DNA of 64,000 nucleotides from assembly GCA_045589355.1 (NCBI GenBank), contig JAZNOW010000022.1:1-64000 (forward strand), in the 5' to 3' direction. Source of the stretch: RUG563 sp045589355. Lineage in GTDB: Bacteria > Bacillota > Clostridia > Christensenellales > Aristaeellaceae. Below are positions 25,022 through 33,454 of this stretch, one piece after another (positions within the stretch are counted from its first letter, which is position 1; each line of letters starts with the position of its first letter). The notes below the pieces were generated by a model. That model was not told the DNA's origin. It searched no databases and worked only from the letters and a program-made list of their open reading frames with translations. The position numbers and the translations under genes were made by a program.

Positions 25022-25585
25022 TTATTCCATCACGGTGCCGTCGGGATGGAAGAGGGGCAGCTTTTCCAGGTAGATGATGTCGGGGCGGGCCTGGGCATCG
25101 CCTTCGGCCAGGATGGCCATTTTGCCTACGATATTGCCGCCGGCCTTTTCCACCAGCTGTTCCACGGCGTACAAAGATTCGCCGGTGGAGATGACGTCGT
25201 CCACGATCAGCACCCGTTTGCCCTTCATGAAGTTGGCGTCTTCTTCATCGATGCACAGCGTCTGTTCCTTGGCGGTGGTGATGGAGTTCACCTTCACAGT
25301 GAATACGTTCTTCATATACAGCTTGGGGATTTTCCGGGCAATGAGGTAGCGGTTGTTGCCGCTTTGCCTAGCCATCTCATAAGCCAGGGGAATGCCCTTG
25401 GATTCGGCGGTGATGATGATATCGTGTTCCGGGGCTACTTTCAAAAGATCCCGGGCGCAGCATTCCGTCAGCTCCACATCGCCAAAGATGACAAAAGCGC
25501 CGATGTAGAGGTTGTCGTTCACACGGCAGATGGGCAGGTCCCGCACAAGGCCGGCCACATGCAGGGGATAGGTGGTGTGCTTCAT
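25022..25585 (-). CDS. Purine-type phosphoribosyltransferase family protein
   Basis: A 187-residue type I phosphoribosyltransferase. The PRPP-binding signature is VLIVDDVISTGESL (about 117-130) and the substrate-side loop is IIITAESKGIPLAYEMAR. It resembles adenine/xanthine phosphoribosyltransferases in length and order, but the base cannot be assigned. ATG at 25585 follows AAAGGAG; the frame extends to 25633, but that part is not family sequence. It may salvage purines or act as a regulator, as PurR-type members do, though no DNA-binding domain is present. Monocistronic. Confidence 0.82.
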   Translation of the reverse strand: MKHTTYPLHVAGLVRDLPICRVNDNLYIGAFVIFGDVELTECCARDLLKVAPEHDIIITAESKGIPLAYEMARQSGNNRYLIARKIPKLYMKNVFTVKVNSITTAKEQTLCIDEEDANFMKGKRVLIVDDVISTGESLYAVEQLVEKAGGNIVGKMAILAEGDAQARPDIIYLEKLPLFHPDGTVME

Positions 25586-25726
25586 AGGAAACGCTCCTTT
25601 ATTTGTGTGTGTTTGTACGATATATTTTAACAAAGGTAAAAATATTTGTCAATTCTGCGTTTTATACGGAATATACAATGAAATTTGCATAATAATAAAA
25701 AAATCAAAGAAATTTTCCAAAACCTA

Positions 25727-25755
25727 TTGCAATTTTATGCAAACGGATGTATACT
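25727..25755 (+). promoter_or_regulatory. Promoter of argG
   Basis: TTGCAA (25727-25732), 17 nt, TATACT (25750-25755). The AT-rich run just upstream (TTGCATAATAATAAA at about 25684-25698) loosely recalls ARG boxes but is not convincing. Confidence 0.75.
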
Positions 25756-25787
25756 ATGCCAGTAAATTGAATTTGGAGGCAAAAGCA

Positions 25788-27008
25788 ATGGCTAAAATGC
25801 GTGTTTTGTTGGCTTACAGCGGCGGTCTGGATACTTCCATCATCATTCCGTGGCTGAAGGAAAATTACGATTGCGACGTGGTGTGCGTGGCCGGTGACGT
25901 GGGTCAGGGCGAAGAACTGGAACCCCTTCACGAAAAAGCCAAGAAGACCGGTGCTGAAAAGCTGTACATCGCCGATCTGAAAAAAGAATTCGTGGAAGAT
26001 TTCATCTGGCCCACCCTGCAGTGCGGCGCCGTGTATGAAAATAAATACCTGCTGGGCACCTCTTTTGCCCGTCCCCTGATCGCCAAGCGGCTGGTGGAAA
26101 TTGCCCACATGGAAAACTGCACCGCCATCTGCCATGGCTGCACCGGCAAGGGCAACGACCAGGTTCGTTTCGAACTGACCATCAAGGCTTTCGATCCCCA
26201 CATGAAGATCATCGCCCCCTGGCGTATCTGGGATATCAAGAGCCGTGAAGACGCTATCGATTATGCCAAGGCCCGCGGCATTGACGTGCCCGTGACCAAG
26301 AAGCGTCCCTATTCCATGGACAAGAACATCTGGCATCTTTCCCACGAAGGCGGCGAGCTGGAATATCCCGAACTGGAAATGCCCAAGCATGTGCCCCTGG
26401 TGTGCACCCTGCCCGAAGATGCGCCCGATGAACCCGAATATGTGACTGTGGATTTCGAAAAGGGCATTCCTGTGGCCATCAACGGCGAGAAGATGGATGC
26501 CGTGGCTCTGCTGGAAAAGGCCAACGAAATCGCTGCCCGCAACGGCGTGGGTATTGTGGACATGGTGGAAAACCGTCTGGTGGGCATGAAGAGCCGCGGC
26601 GTGTACGAAACTCCCGGCGGCACCCTGCTGTATGCCGCCCATAACAACCTGGAAGAAATCACTATTGACAAGGAAACCCAGCACTACAAGCAGCAGGTGG
26701 CCCTGAAGTTTGCGGACCTGGTGTACAACGGCCAGTGGTATACCCCCCTGCGGGAAGCCCTCTCCGCTTTCGTGACCAGCACCCAGCAGAACGTGACCGG
26801 TTCCTCCAAGCTGAAGCTGTATAAGGGCAATTGCTTCGGTGCCGGCGTCACCGCCAAGTGCAGCCTGTACATGGAAAAGATCGCCACCTTCGGCGACAGC
26901 GAAGATCTGTACAGCCATCACGATTCCGAAGGCTTCATCAACCTCTTCGGCCTGCCGCTCAAGGTTCAGGCCCTTGCCAAGGAAGAAGCCGAAAAGCAGG
27001 ATAAGTAA
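25788..27008 (+). CDS. argG: Argininosuccinate synthase
   Basis: A 406-residue enzyme joining citrulline and aspartate with ATP cleavage in arginine synthesis. The N-terminus AYSGGLDTSIII is the PP-loop. HGCTGKGNDQVRFE, APWRIWDIKSRE and the TGSSKLKLYKGN block near the C-terminus complete the family pattern. ATG at 25788 has GGAGG 8 nt upstream; the open frame to 25572 is promoter DNA. Together with the argH downstream it supplies the last two arginine steps. A terminator follows, so argG and the next two genes have separate transcripts. Confidence 0.98.
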   Translation: MAKMRVLLAYSGGLDTSIIIPWLKENYDCDVVCVAGDVGQGEELEPLHEKAKKTGAEKLYIADLKKEFVEDFIWPTLQCGAVYENKYLLGTSFARPLIAKRLVEIAHMENCTAICHGCTGKGNDQVRFELTIKAFDPHMKIIAPWRIWDIKSREDAIDYAKARGIDVPVTKKRPYSMDKNIWHLSHEGGELEYPELEMPKHVPLVCTLPEDAPDEPEYVTVDFEKGIPVAINGEKMDAVALLEKANEIAARNGVGIVDMVENRLVGMKSRGVYETPGGTLLYAAHNNLEEITIDKETQHYKQQVALKFADLVYNGQWYTPLREALSAFVTSTQQNVTGSSKLKLYKGNCFGAGVTAKCSLYMEKIATFGDSEDLYSHHDSEGFINLFGLPLKVQALAKEEAEKQDK

Positions 27009-27025
27009 TTTCATTTAAAAAACAG

Positions 27026-27067
27026 CCGGATGGAACAGGGAAAGTACACCATTCCATCCGGTTTTTG
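27026..27067 (+). terminator. Terminator after argG
   Basis: CCGGATGGAA (27026-27035) pairs with TTCCATCCGG (27052-27061), followed by TTTTT. Confidence 0.88.
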
Positions 27068-27068
27068 C

Positions 27069-27097
27069 TTGTGAAAAAAGGCTGGATTTGTTATAAT
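27069..27097 (+). promoter_or_regulatory. Promoter of the metallophosphatase-argH unit
   Basis: TTGTGA (27069-27074), 17 nt, TATAAT (27092-27097). Transcription should start near 27104, which would leave the ATG at 27107 leaderless and supports the downstream GTG start. Confidence 0.7.
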
Positions 27098-27130
27098 ATA
27101 CAGGTTATGAAAAGGAAAGGGGAGAAGGAC

Positions 27131-28258
27131 GTGCAGGTAAGTGTGCAAAAGGCGGCGCTGAAAGCGTACAGGCGCGTGCTGGTGACCAGCGATATCCACG
27201 GCCATGGCCATTTGCTGAAGCGGCTGTTGGACGAAGCGGCCTTCTCCGACGAAGATGCCCTGATCATTGTGGGGGACATTCTGGAAAAAGGGCCGGATAG
27301 CCTGGGCACCCTCCGGTATGTGATGGAGCTGGCCGGGCGGGACAATGTGTTCCCTCTGATGGGCAATGTGGATTTGTGGCGGCTGTGCCTGCTGGAAGAG
27401 GAAGACAAGGAAACGCTGAAAGAAGTGATCCGCTTCTCCGTGGGCGCCGAAAAATGGTGGGGCAGCAGCGTGGTGGGCGAAATGGCCCGGGAAATGCACC
27501 TGGAAATGGATGAAAACGGTGACCTGCCTGCGTTCTTTTCCGCCATCCGATGTCATTTCCGGAAAGAGATGGATTTCATCCGGCAGCTGCCCACGGTGCT
27601 GGAAACGGAGCATTTCCATTTTGTGCACGGCGGCTTGCCCCACGAGAGGATGGACGAAATTGCCGCCATGGACAATGCGTTCGATCTTTTGAAACTGGAC
27701 GATTTCCGGGGCAAGGGATGGAGCTTTGACAAATATGTGGTGGCTGGCCACTGGCCGGTGGCGCTGTATGACGAAAACTTGCTGCAGCACGGGCCGGTGA
27801 TTGATGAAAAAAGGCGCATTGCCGCCATAGACGGCGGCTGCGGTGTGCGGGGCGACGGGCAGCTGAACCTGGTGATCACCGATTGGCAGGCAGCCGGCTT
27901 TACGCATCTGTCCGCAACGGACAAAGAAAAAATCGTAGCGGTGGACGGACAAAACCCTTCGGCAACCTGCCGCAATATCCGCTGGCAGGACCCGGATGTG
28001 GCGCTGATGGAAAAGGGAGAAAAGTGGGCCACGGTGCTGCATCACGGCTATGCAATGAAGATTCCCCTGCATTTTCTCCAGGGGGATAAAGAAAACGGCT
28101 GGAAGTGCTATAACCTGACGGATCACCGGCTGTCCGTTCAGCCGGGGGATATGATGGATCTGATTTTTGAACATGACGGCATTGCCTATTGCAAAAACCA
28201 TGATATTTGCGGCTGGTATGAAGGCCGGTATCAGAAGATAAAGGAGACAGAAAAATGA
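27131..28258 (+). CDS. Calcineurin-like metallophosphoesterase
   Basis: A 375-residue protein with all metallophosphatase motifs in its first 215 residues: SDIHGHGH, VGDILEKG, MGNVDLWR, FHFVHGGLP and VAGHWPV, followed by AIDGGCG. This is the PPP/Ap4A-hydrolase-like class of serine-threonine phosphatases. The last 130 residues are a separate, unassigned beta-rich region (QPGDMMDLIFEHDG). GTG at 27131 follows GGGGAG at 6 nt and is preferred over the ATG at 27107, which lies at the predicted transcription start. The stop overlaps argH's ATG (ATGA), so expression is coupled to arginine synthesis. Substrate unknown. Confidence 0.82.
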   Translation: MQVSVQKAALKAYRRVLVTSDIHGHGHLLKRLLDEAAFSDEDALIIVGDILEKGPDSLGTLRYVMELAGRDNVFPLMGNVDLWRLCLLEEEDKETLKEVIRFSVGAEKWWGSSVVGEMAREMHLEMDENGDLPAFFSAIRCHFRKEMDFIRQLPTVLETEHFHFVHGGLPHERMDEIAAMDNAFDLLKLDDFRGKGWSFDKYVVAGHWPVALYDENLLQHGPVIDEKRRIAAIDGGCGVRGDGQLNLVITDWQAAGFTHLSATDKEKIVAVDGQNPSATCRNIRWQDPDVALMEKGEKWATVLHHGYAMKIPLHFLQGDKENGWKCYNLTDHRLSVQPGDMMDLIFEHDGIAYCKNHDICGWYEGRYQKIKETEK

Positions 28259-29631
28259 AGCTTTGGGGCGGACGATTTGCAAAAGAAACCAGCCAGTTGA
28301 TGGACGATTTCCATTCCTCCATTTCCTTTGACAAGCGGCTGTATGCCCAGGATATCCGGGGCAGCCAGGCCCATGCAAAAATGCTGTGCAGGCAGGGCAT
28401 TATTTCGGTGGAGGATGAAGCGGCCATTCAGGCGGGCCTTGCGGCCATTCTGGAGGATATCAAGGCGGGCAAAGTGGATTTCCCGGCCAGCAGTGAAGAC
28501 ATTCACATGCATGTGGAAAGCCTGCTGACCCAGCGCATCGGCGATGCCGGCAAACGGCTGCACACCGGCCGCAGCCGGAACGACCAGGTGGCCCTGGATA
28601 TGCACCTGTATGCCAAGGATTGCTGCGACGAAACCATTGCGCTGCTGTGCGAAATGGAAGAAACCCTTCTGAAGCTGGCGAAAAAGCATGCGGGCGACGT
28701 GATGCCCGGTTATACGCACCTGCAGCGGGCACAGCCGGTTACGCTGGGCCATCATCTGCTGGCGTATTTTGAGATGTTCAAGCGGGATATTATCCGGTTC
28801 CAGAATGCCAAAATGGCGGCGGATGTATCGCCCCTTGGCAGCGGCGCCCTGGCCGGCACCACCTATCCTTTGGACCGGGAATTTGTGGCGGAGCAGCTGG
28901 GCCTTTCCGCCGTTTCCATGAACAGCCTGGATGGCGTGAGCGACCGGGATTTCCTGCTGGAATACATGGCGGCCGCCTCCATCAGCATGATGCACCTGTC
29001 CCGCTTCTGTGAAGAATGCGTGCTTTGGAGCAGTTTGGAATTTGGATTCATGACGATGGATGACGGTTTCTCCACCGGCTCTTCCATGATGCCCCAGAAG
29101 AAGAACCCCGACGTGGCGGAACTGATCCGCGGCAAGACCGGCCGTGTGTACGGCGATCTGATGGCGCTGCTGACCGTGATGAAGGGCATCCCGCTGGCCT
29201 ACAACAAGGACATGCAGGAAGACAAGGAAAGCTTCTTCGACGCCCGGGATACCATCGTCAAGTGCCTGCATGTGTTCCACGAAATGCTGGCCAGTGCCAC
29301 CTTCCGCACCGAGAACATGAAAAAGAGCGCCAACGACGGCTTTGCCAATGCCACCGACTGTGCCGACTATCTGGTCAAGAAAGGCGTGCCCTTCCGGGAT
29401 GCCCACAGCATTGTGGGCCAGCTGGTGGCCAAGTGCCTTGGCAAGGGCTGTGCCATTGATGAAATGTCTCTGGCAGAACTGAAGGAACTGAGCGATGCGT
29501 TTGAAGAGGACGTGTACGAAGCCATTTCCCTCAACACCTGTGTTTCCGCCCGCAATCTGATCGGCGGCCCTGCCCCCGAACGGGTGCTGAAGGCCGTGGA
29601 GCTGGGCGAAAAGTGGCTGCAGGAAGTGTAA
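28255..29631 (+). CDS. argH: Argininosuccinate lyase
   Basis: A 458-residue member of the fumarase/aspartase superfamily that splits argininosuccinate into arginine and fumarate. The start KLWGGRFAKETSQLMDDFHS is typical. TGRSRNDQV, GYTHLQRAQPVTLGH and the signature GSSMMPQKKNPD (catalytic serine loop) are intact. AAAGGAG lies 8 nt before the ATG, which overlaps the phosphatase stop. A terminator follows. Confidence 0.98.
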   Translation: MKLWGGRFAKETSQLMDDFHSSISFDKRLYAQDIRGSQAHAKMLCRQGIISVEDEAAIQAGLAAILEDIKAGKVDFPASSEDIHMHVESLLTQRIGDAGKRLHTGRSRNDQVALDMHLYAKDCCDETIALLCEMEETLLKLAKKHAGDVMPGYTHLQRAQPVTLGHHLLAYFEMFKRDIIRFQNAKMAADVSPLGSGALAGTTYPLDREFVAEQLGLSAVSMNSLDGVSDRDFLLEYMAAASISMMHLSRFCEECVLWSSLEFGFMTMDDGFSTGSSMMPQKKNPDVAELIRGKTGRVYGDLMALLTVMKGIPLAYNKDMQEDKESFFDARDTIVKCLHVFHEMLASATFRTENMKKSANDGFANATDCADYLVKKGVPFRDAHSIVGQLVAKCLGKGCAIDEMSLAELKELSDAFEEDVYEAISLNTCVSARNLIGGPAPERVLKAVELGEKWLQEV

Positions 29632-29641
29632 GAAAAAAGCG

Positions 29642-29677
29642 AAAAGCGCAGTGAAAAAGGCTGCGCTTTTTTCTTTT
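29642..29677 (+). terminator. Terminator after argH
   Basis: AAAAGCGCAG (29642-29651) pairs with CTGCGCTTTT (29661-29670), followed by TTCTTTTT. Confidence 0.9.
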
Positions 29678-29703
29678 TCCGGCTATGAAAAAACAGAGGA
29701 ATG

Positions 29704-29712
29704 TGGTACAAT
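29704..29712 (+). promoter_or_regulatory. Extended -10 promoter of lacZ
   Basis: TGGTACAAT is a TGn-extended -10 box; no clear -35 at 17 nt. It lies about 35 nt before the beta-galactosidase start. Confidence 0.5.
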
Positions 29713-29746
29713 AAAAAAAACAAACATGCATATGGGGGAAACTTTT

Positions 29747-32731
29747 ATGCGTCATGAATTTCAGGATCTGAACTGTACCGATCTGTATCGTTTGCCCATG
29801 CGTACAACCAATGTGCCCTATCCCACGGAAAAAATGGCCGTGAAGGGAGAAAGGGCGCTTTCGCCGTATTTTCATTTGCTGAACGGCCGGTGGGATTTTA
29901 CCTTCTACCGCTCCTGGAGGGAAGTGGAAGAATTATCCGGTGTCCGGGGCGAAGGGGAAAAGGGCAGCATCCGGGTGCCCGGCGTGTGGCAATTGCAGGG
30001 GTATGACAAGCCCCAGTATACCAACGTGCGTTACCCCATTCCGTATGATCCGCCCTATATTCCGGACGAGACCAATGTGGGGGTATATGAACGCACCTTT
30101 GCACTGCCCGAAAGTTTTCGGGGAAGGCAGACGGTGCTGCGCTTTGACGGCGTGGCCAGCTGCTATTATGTGTATGTGAACGGCCATCTGGCCGGGTTTG
30201 CCAAGTGCCCGCATCTTTGCAGCGAGTTTGACATTACCGCGTATGCCAAAGAAGGCGAAAACCGGCTGAAAGTGGTGGTTTTGCAGTATTCTGACGGCGC
30301 CTATATGGAAGACCAGGATATGTGGCGCTTCTGCGGCATTTTCCGGGACGTGAGCCTGCTTTCCTTCGGCGAAAAGAAAATTGACGATCTTGTGATGAAA
30401 ACCAGCCTTTCCGATGATTGGAAGGACGGCCTGTTTGCCCTGACGGTAAAGGCGCAGGGCGTGGATGCGGTTTCCTTCCGGCTGATGGACGGAGAGAAGA
30501 TGGTGGCCGCGGGGAAAGTGGCTATCCAAAATGGCGAGGGCGTATGCGGCGGCATGGTGAAACAGGTGAAAAAGTGGAGCGCCGAATACCCGCACCTGTA
30601 TACCCTGATCGTGTCCATCGACGGCCAGGCGGAATGCCAGAAGGTCGGTTTCAAAAAGGTGGAAATCAAAAACGGCATTTTCTATCTCAACGGTGCAAAG
30701 ATCAAGTGCAAAGGCGTCAACCGGCACGATACCCACCCGGTGCTGGGCTTTTATACGCCGGTCCACGAAATGGTGAAGGATATCGTGCTGATGAAGCAGC
30801 ACAACATCAACACCGTCCGCACCAGCCATTACCCCAACGATCCCCGTTTTCTGGAATTGTGCGATGCATACGGCCTGTATGTGGTGGACGAAACGGATAT
30901 TGAATGCCACGGGGTGGTGGAATTTGACAGCTTTGACCTGATCGCTCAGGACAGCCGCTGGGAAAAGCAGTTTGTGGACCGGGGCGTGCGCATGGTGCAG
31001 CGGGACAGGAACCATCCTTGCGTGATCATGTGGAGCCTGGGCAACGAAAGCGGATACGGTTGCAACCATGTGGCCATGAAAAAGGCCATACAGGCGGTGG
31101 ACGATCTGCCCATCCATTACGAAGGGGATAAGCCGGGGCTGACCACCGATGTGTACAGCCGCATGTATGAAGGGCTGGACAGCATGAAGGACGTGACGGA
31201 GCAATTTCCGAACCTTCCTTTCTTCCAGTGTGAATATGCTCATGCCATGGGCAACGGCCCCGGGGAACTGGAAAGCTACTGGCAGCGCTTTTATGCCAAT
31301 GAGCGCATGATGGGCGGCTGCGTGTGGGAATGGGCGGATCATGGCCTGCTGCAGGAAAAGGACGGTGTGCCGTTCTATGCATACGGCGGCGACTTTGGCG
31401 AGTGGCCCCATGACAGCTGCTTTTGTGTGGATGCGCTTTTGTACCCGGACAGAACACCCCATACCGGCCTGAAGGAATACAAGCATGTATTGCGGCCGGT
31501 GCGGGCGGAAATGAAAGACGAAGAAAAGGGCCAGGTGACCTTCTGGAACACCATGAACTTTGCCCCCCTTTCCGTGTTCCACGGCCATTGGCAGCTGGTA
31601 CAGGGGAAGGACGTATTGTGCCAGGGCGAAATGCAGCTTTCTGCCGGGGCCTGGGAAAAGGAAACGGTGGAATTGAAACTGCCCGAATACGGTGAAGGTG
31701 CGCTTTTGAATTTCACCTTCACCTTGAAAGAAGACACCTTGTGGGCAAAGCGGGGCCATGTGGTGGCGGCAGATCAGGTGGAACTGAAACGGGGACAGAA
31801 AAAGGAAAGATTGCCTTTGCCGATACAGCCTATTGACCTGCTGCAGCTGCCCTTCGGATGGCAGGTGACGGCGGGGGATACCGTGGTCACTTTTGACAGG
31901 GAAGGCTTGCGCAGCTATGTTTATCAGGGCGTGGAGATGTTGTCTGCCGGCCTGAAAGCCAATTTCTGGCGTGCGCCTACCGATAATGACAACGGCTTTG
32001 CCGGCATTGCCCACAAATGGGAGAAAATGGGTCTTTCCAGGCTTTTGTGCCGCAACGAGGTGCTGGAGGGTAAGCGGACGGAAAAGGGCGCAGAAGTGCT
32101 TATTTCCGGCGTTTATGGGCAAAAGACCACACCGCCGCTTTTCCGGGTGGTGCAGAAATACACGGTGACAGGTGATGGCGCCGTAGCGCTGGAAATCACC
32201 TATGAGCCCTTGCGGAATATTGACGAATACCTGCCCAGGCTGGGCGTACGCATGGCTGTCCGGGAAGGGTTTGAACGGCTCATCTGGCAGGGCAGGGGAT
32301 TGATGGAAAGCTATCCCGATAAGAAAACGGCCGCCCTGAAGGGGCGCTGGGAATGCAGCGTGGATGATACCCATGAGCCTTATGTGCGTCCCCAGGAAAA
32401 CGGTGCCCATGAAGATTGTTCCTTTGCGGTGCTGGCCGATAACAGGGGAATGGCGTGGATGGTGAAGGGCGATGCGTTCAGCTTCAGTGCCCATCACTAT
32501 ACGCCTGAAATGCTGACCGACGCGCAGCATACCTACGAGCTGGGGAGGGAGGAGAACATCACCCTGCTGGTGGACGGCGCCATGGGCCCGCTGGGCAGCA
32601 ATTCCTGCGGCCCGGAACCGGAGGAAAAAAACCGGCTGTATCTGAAGCAGCCCGTTTCCTTCCGCTTTGCTTTCCTGGCCTTTGACTTGCAGAACCTATC
32701 CGTGGACGGTGCATATGATGCGCTGAAGTAA
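29747..32731 (+). CDS. lacZ: Beta-galactosidase, GH2 (LacZ long form)
   Basis: A 994-residue cytoplasmic enzyme (no signal peptide) that removes terminal beta-galactose. In order: sugar-binding jelly roll (about 40-210; RVPGVWQLQGYDKPQYTNV-type block), two immunoglobulin-like domains around the TIM barrel, and the small-chain domain (about 720-990; NFWRAPTDNDNG). The barrel begins near GVNRHDTHPVLG, with acid/base Glu434 in GNESGYG and nucleophile Glu496 in QCEYAHAMGNGPG. ATG at 29747 follows a GGGGGA site; earlier in-frame codons lie in the leader. It stands alone without a permease, so intracellular lactose or galactosides must enter by other systems. Confidence 0.95.
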   Translation: MRHEFQDLNCTDLYRLPMRTTNVPYPTEKMAVKGERALSPYFHLLNGRWDFTFYRSWREVEELSGVRGEGEKGSIRVPGVWQLQGYDKPQYTNVRYPIPYDPPYIPDETNVGVYERTFALPESFRGRQTVLRFDGVASCYYVYVNGHLAGFAKCPHLCSEFDITAYAKEGENRLKVVVLQYSDGAYMEDQDMWRFCGIFRDVSLLSFGEKKIDDLVMKTSLSDDWKDGLFALTVKAQGVDAVSFRLMDGEKMVAAGKVAIQNGEGVCGGMVKQVKKWSAEYPHLYTLIVSIDGQAECQKVGFKKVEIKNGIFYLNGAKIKCKGVNRHDTHPVLGFYTPVHEMVKDIVLMKQHNINTVRTSHYPNDPRFLELCDAYGLYVVDETDIECHGVVEFDSFDLIAQDSRWEKQFVDRGVRMVQRDRNHPCVIMWSLGNESGYGCNHVAMKKAIQAVDDLPIHYEGDKPGLTTDVYSRMYEGLDSMKDVTEQFPNLPFFQCEYAHAMGNGPGELESYWQRFYANERMMGGCVWEWADHGLLQEKDGVPFYAYGGDFGEWPHDSCFCVDALLYPDRTPHTGLKEYKHVLRPVRAEMKDEEKGQVTFWNTMNFAPLSVFHGHWQLVQGKDVLCQGEMQLSAGAWEKETVELKLPEYGEGALLNFTFTLKEDTLWAKRGHVVAADQVELKRGQKKERLPLPIQPIDLLQLPFGWQVTAGDTVVTFDREGLRSYVYQGVEMLSAGLKANFWRAPTDNDNGFAGIAHKWEKMGLSRLLCRNEVLEGKRTEKGAEVLISGVYGQKTTPPLFRVVQKYTVTGDGAVALEITYEPLRNIDEYLPRLGVRMAVREGFERLIWQGRGLMESYPDKKTAALKGRWECSVDDTHEPYVRPQENGAHEDCSFAVLADNRGMAWMVKGDAFSFSAHHYTPEMLTDAQHTYELGREENITLLVDGAMGPLGSNSCGPEPEEKNRLYLKQPVSFRFAFLAFDLQNLSVDGAYDALK

Positions 32732-32876
32732 GAAAAAAGCAGTCCCAATCAGCAAGAGGGATGGAAGGGATGGAGTTGTCCTTCGCTTTACACCAAAGAA
32801 ATACCGAAACAGCAAGCCCGCTAAGGCTTGCTGTTTCTTGTTCTGCGTGATAGAATGAAAGCGATAAACTTGAATT
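32732..32876 (+). repeat. Terminator-promoter element, copy B
   Basis: The second copy of the element at 133-273, in the opposite orientation but in the same relation to genes: after a gene end (lacZ) and before a gene start (MazG-like). It carries a perfect CAGCAAGCC/GGCTTGCTG stem (32810-32818, 32825-32833) followed by TTTCTTGTT, then the promoter, then a conserved start region GATAAACTTGAA. Confidence 0.7.
32810..32856 (+). promoter_or_regulatory. Promoter with an inverted repeat over its -35 (copy B)
   Basis: TTGCTG (32828-32833), 17 nt, TAGAAT (32851-32856). The -35 box is the right arm of the 9-bp inverted repeat 32810-32833, so the stem could serve as the lacZ terminator, as an operator, or as both. 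Confidence 0.6.
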
Positions 32877-32895
32877 TGATGAGGTGAAAAACTAT

Positions 32896-33213
32896 ATGGA
32901 TGGAAATACAACGGTTAAGTATTTGCAGACTTATATCAAAAAAAAAGACTATCATCCTGAACTGCTAAAGGACTACTTTTTGAAACTATCCGAAGAGGTC
33001 GGAGAATTATCTTGTGCTATGAGAAAAGGGTTGAAAGCACAAAACAGTACTGATATTTTGGGAACAGTTGATGAAGAATTGTGGGACGTCATTTATTATG
33101 CTTTAGCCATTGCTAATATTTACAACATTGATATAGAGCACGTCGCCAAAGTCAAATCAAAGATGAATGAAAGCAGATATCCTTCTAAAGTTAAGTTTGA
33201 AGAAGGCAGATAA
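32896..33213 (+). CDS. MazG-like nucleotide pyrophosphohydrolase
   Basis: A 105-residue all-alpha NTP pyrophosphatase of the MazG/dUTPase-like superfamily. The metal site is FLKLSEEVGELSCAMRKG (ExxE) and the second helix pair is DEELWDVIYYALAIANIYNI (ExxD). Single-domain members cleave non-canonical or stress nucleotides to monophosphates. ATG at 32896 lies 9 nt after GAGGTG; a GTG at 32884 overlaps that site. Base composition is clearly more AT-rich than lacZ, suggesting acquisition. Driven by the repeated element's promoter. Confidence 0.85.
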   Translation: MDGNTTVKYLQTYIKKKDYHPELLKDYFLKLSEEVGELSCAMRKGLKAQNSTDILGTVDEELWDVIYYALAIANIYNIDIEHVAKVKSKMNESRYPSKVKFEEGR

Positions 33214-33454
33214 ATTCCAATTTGTCGAGCAGCCACAGACCACAGGAGGGCGCAATTATACGCACCATTCCTGTGTATTGCGTTTGAGGACTGCATAAAC
33301 AAACGAGCATCCAAACACGGATGCTCGTTTGTTCGCTATTGGATAAACTGTTCCTTAACAACCCTCCCGCCAATGGGGCTGCTTTTTTTCTTGATTGCTT
33401 TTCAGACATTCATTGCTGTTCCCGTTCCCTGCACCCCTTGATTTACAAGGCTTT
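33214..33454. other. Intergenic stretch with a 15-bp perfect inverted repeat
   Basis: No gene is visible here. The region contains AACAAACGAGCATCC (33298-33312) facing GGATGCTCGTTTGTT (33319-33333) with a 6-nt loop. A short CGCAAT/ATTGCG pair occurs around 33251-33282, and CCCTCCC...GGGGCTGCTTTTTTT lies near 33362-33389. The last may end the rightward transcript. The long stem has no free T tract after it, although its arm ends in TTTGTT. Confidence 0.5.

Noticed and set aside
25634..25787. ARG box or T-box leader before argG.
   Set aside because: Only a loose AT-rich resemblance to an ARG box; no T-box bulge or specifier structure is seen. The same holds for the lysS leader.
29933..32530. 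An 865-codon frame opposite lacZ.
   Set aside because: Antisense shadow of an intact GH2 gene with both catalytic glutamates.
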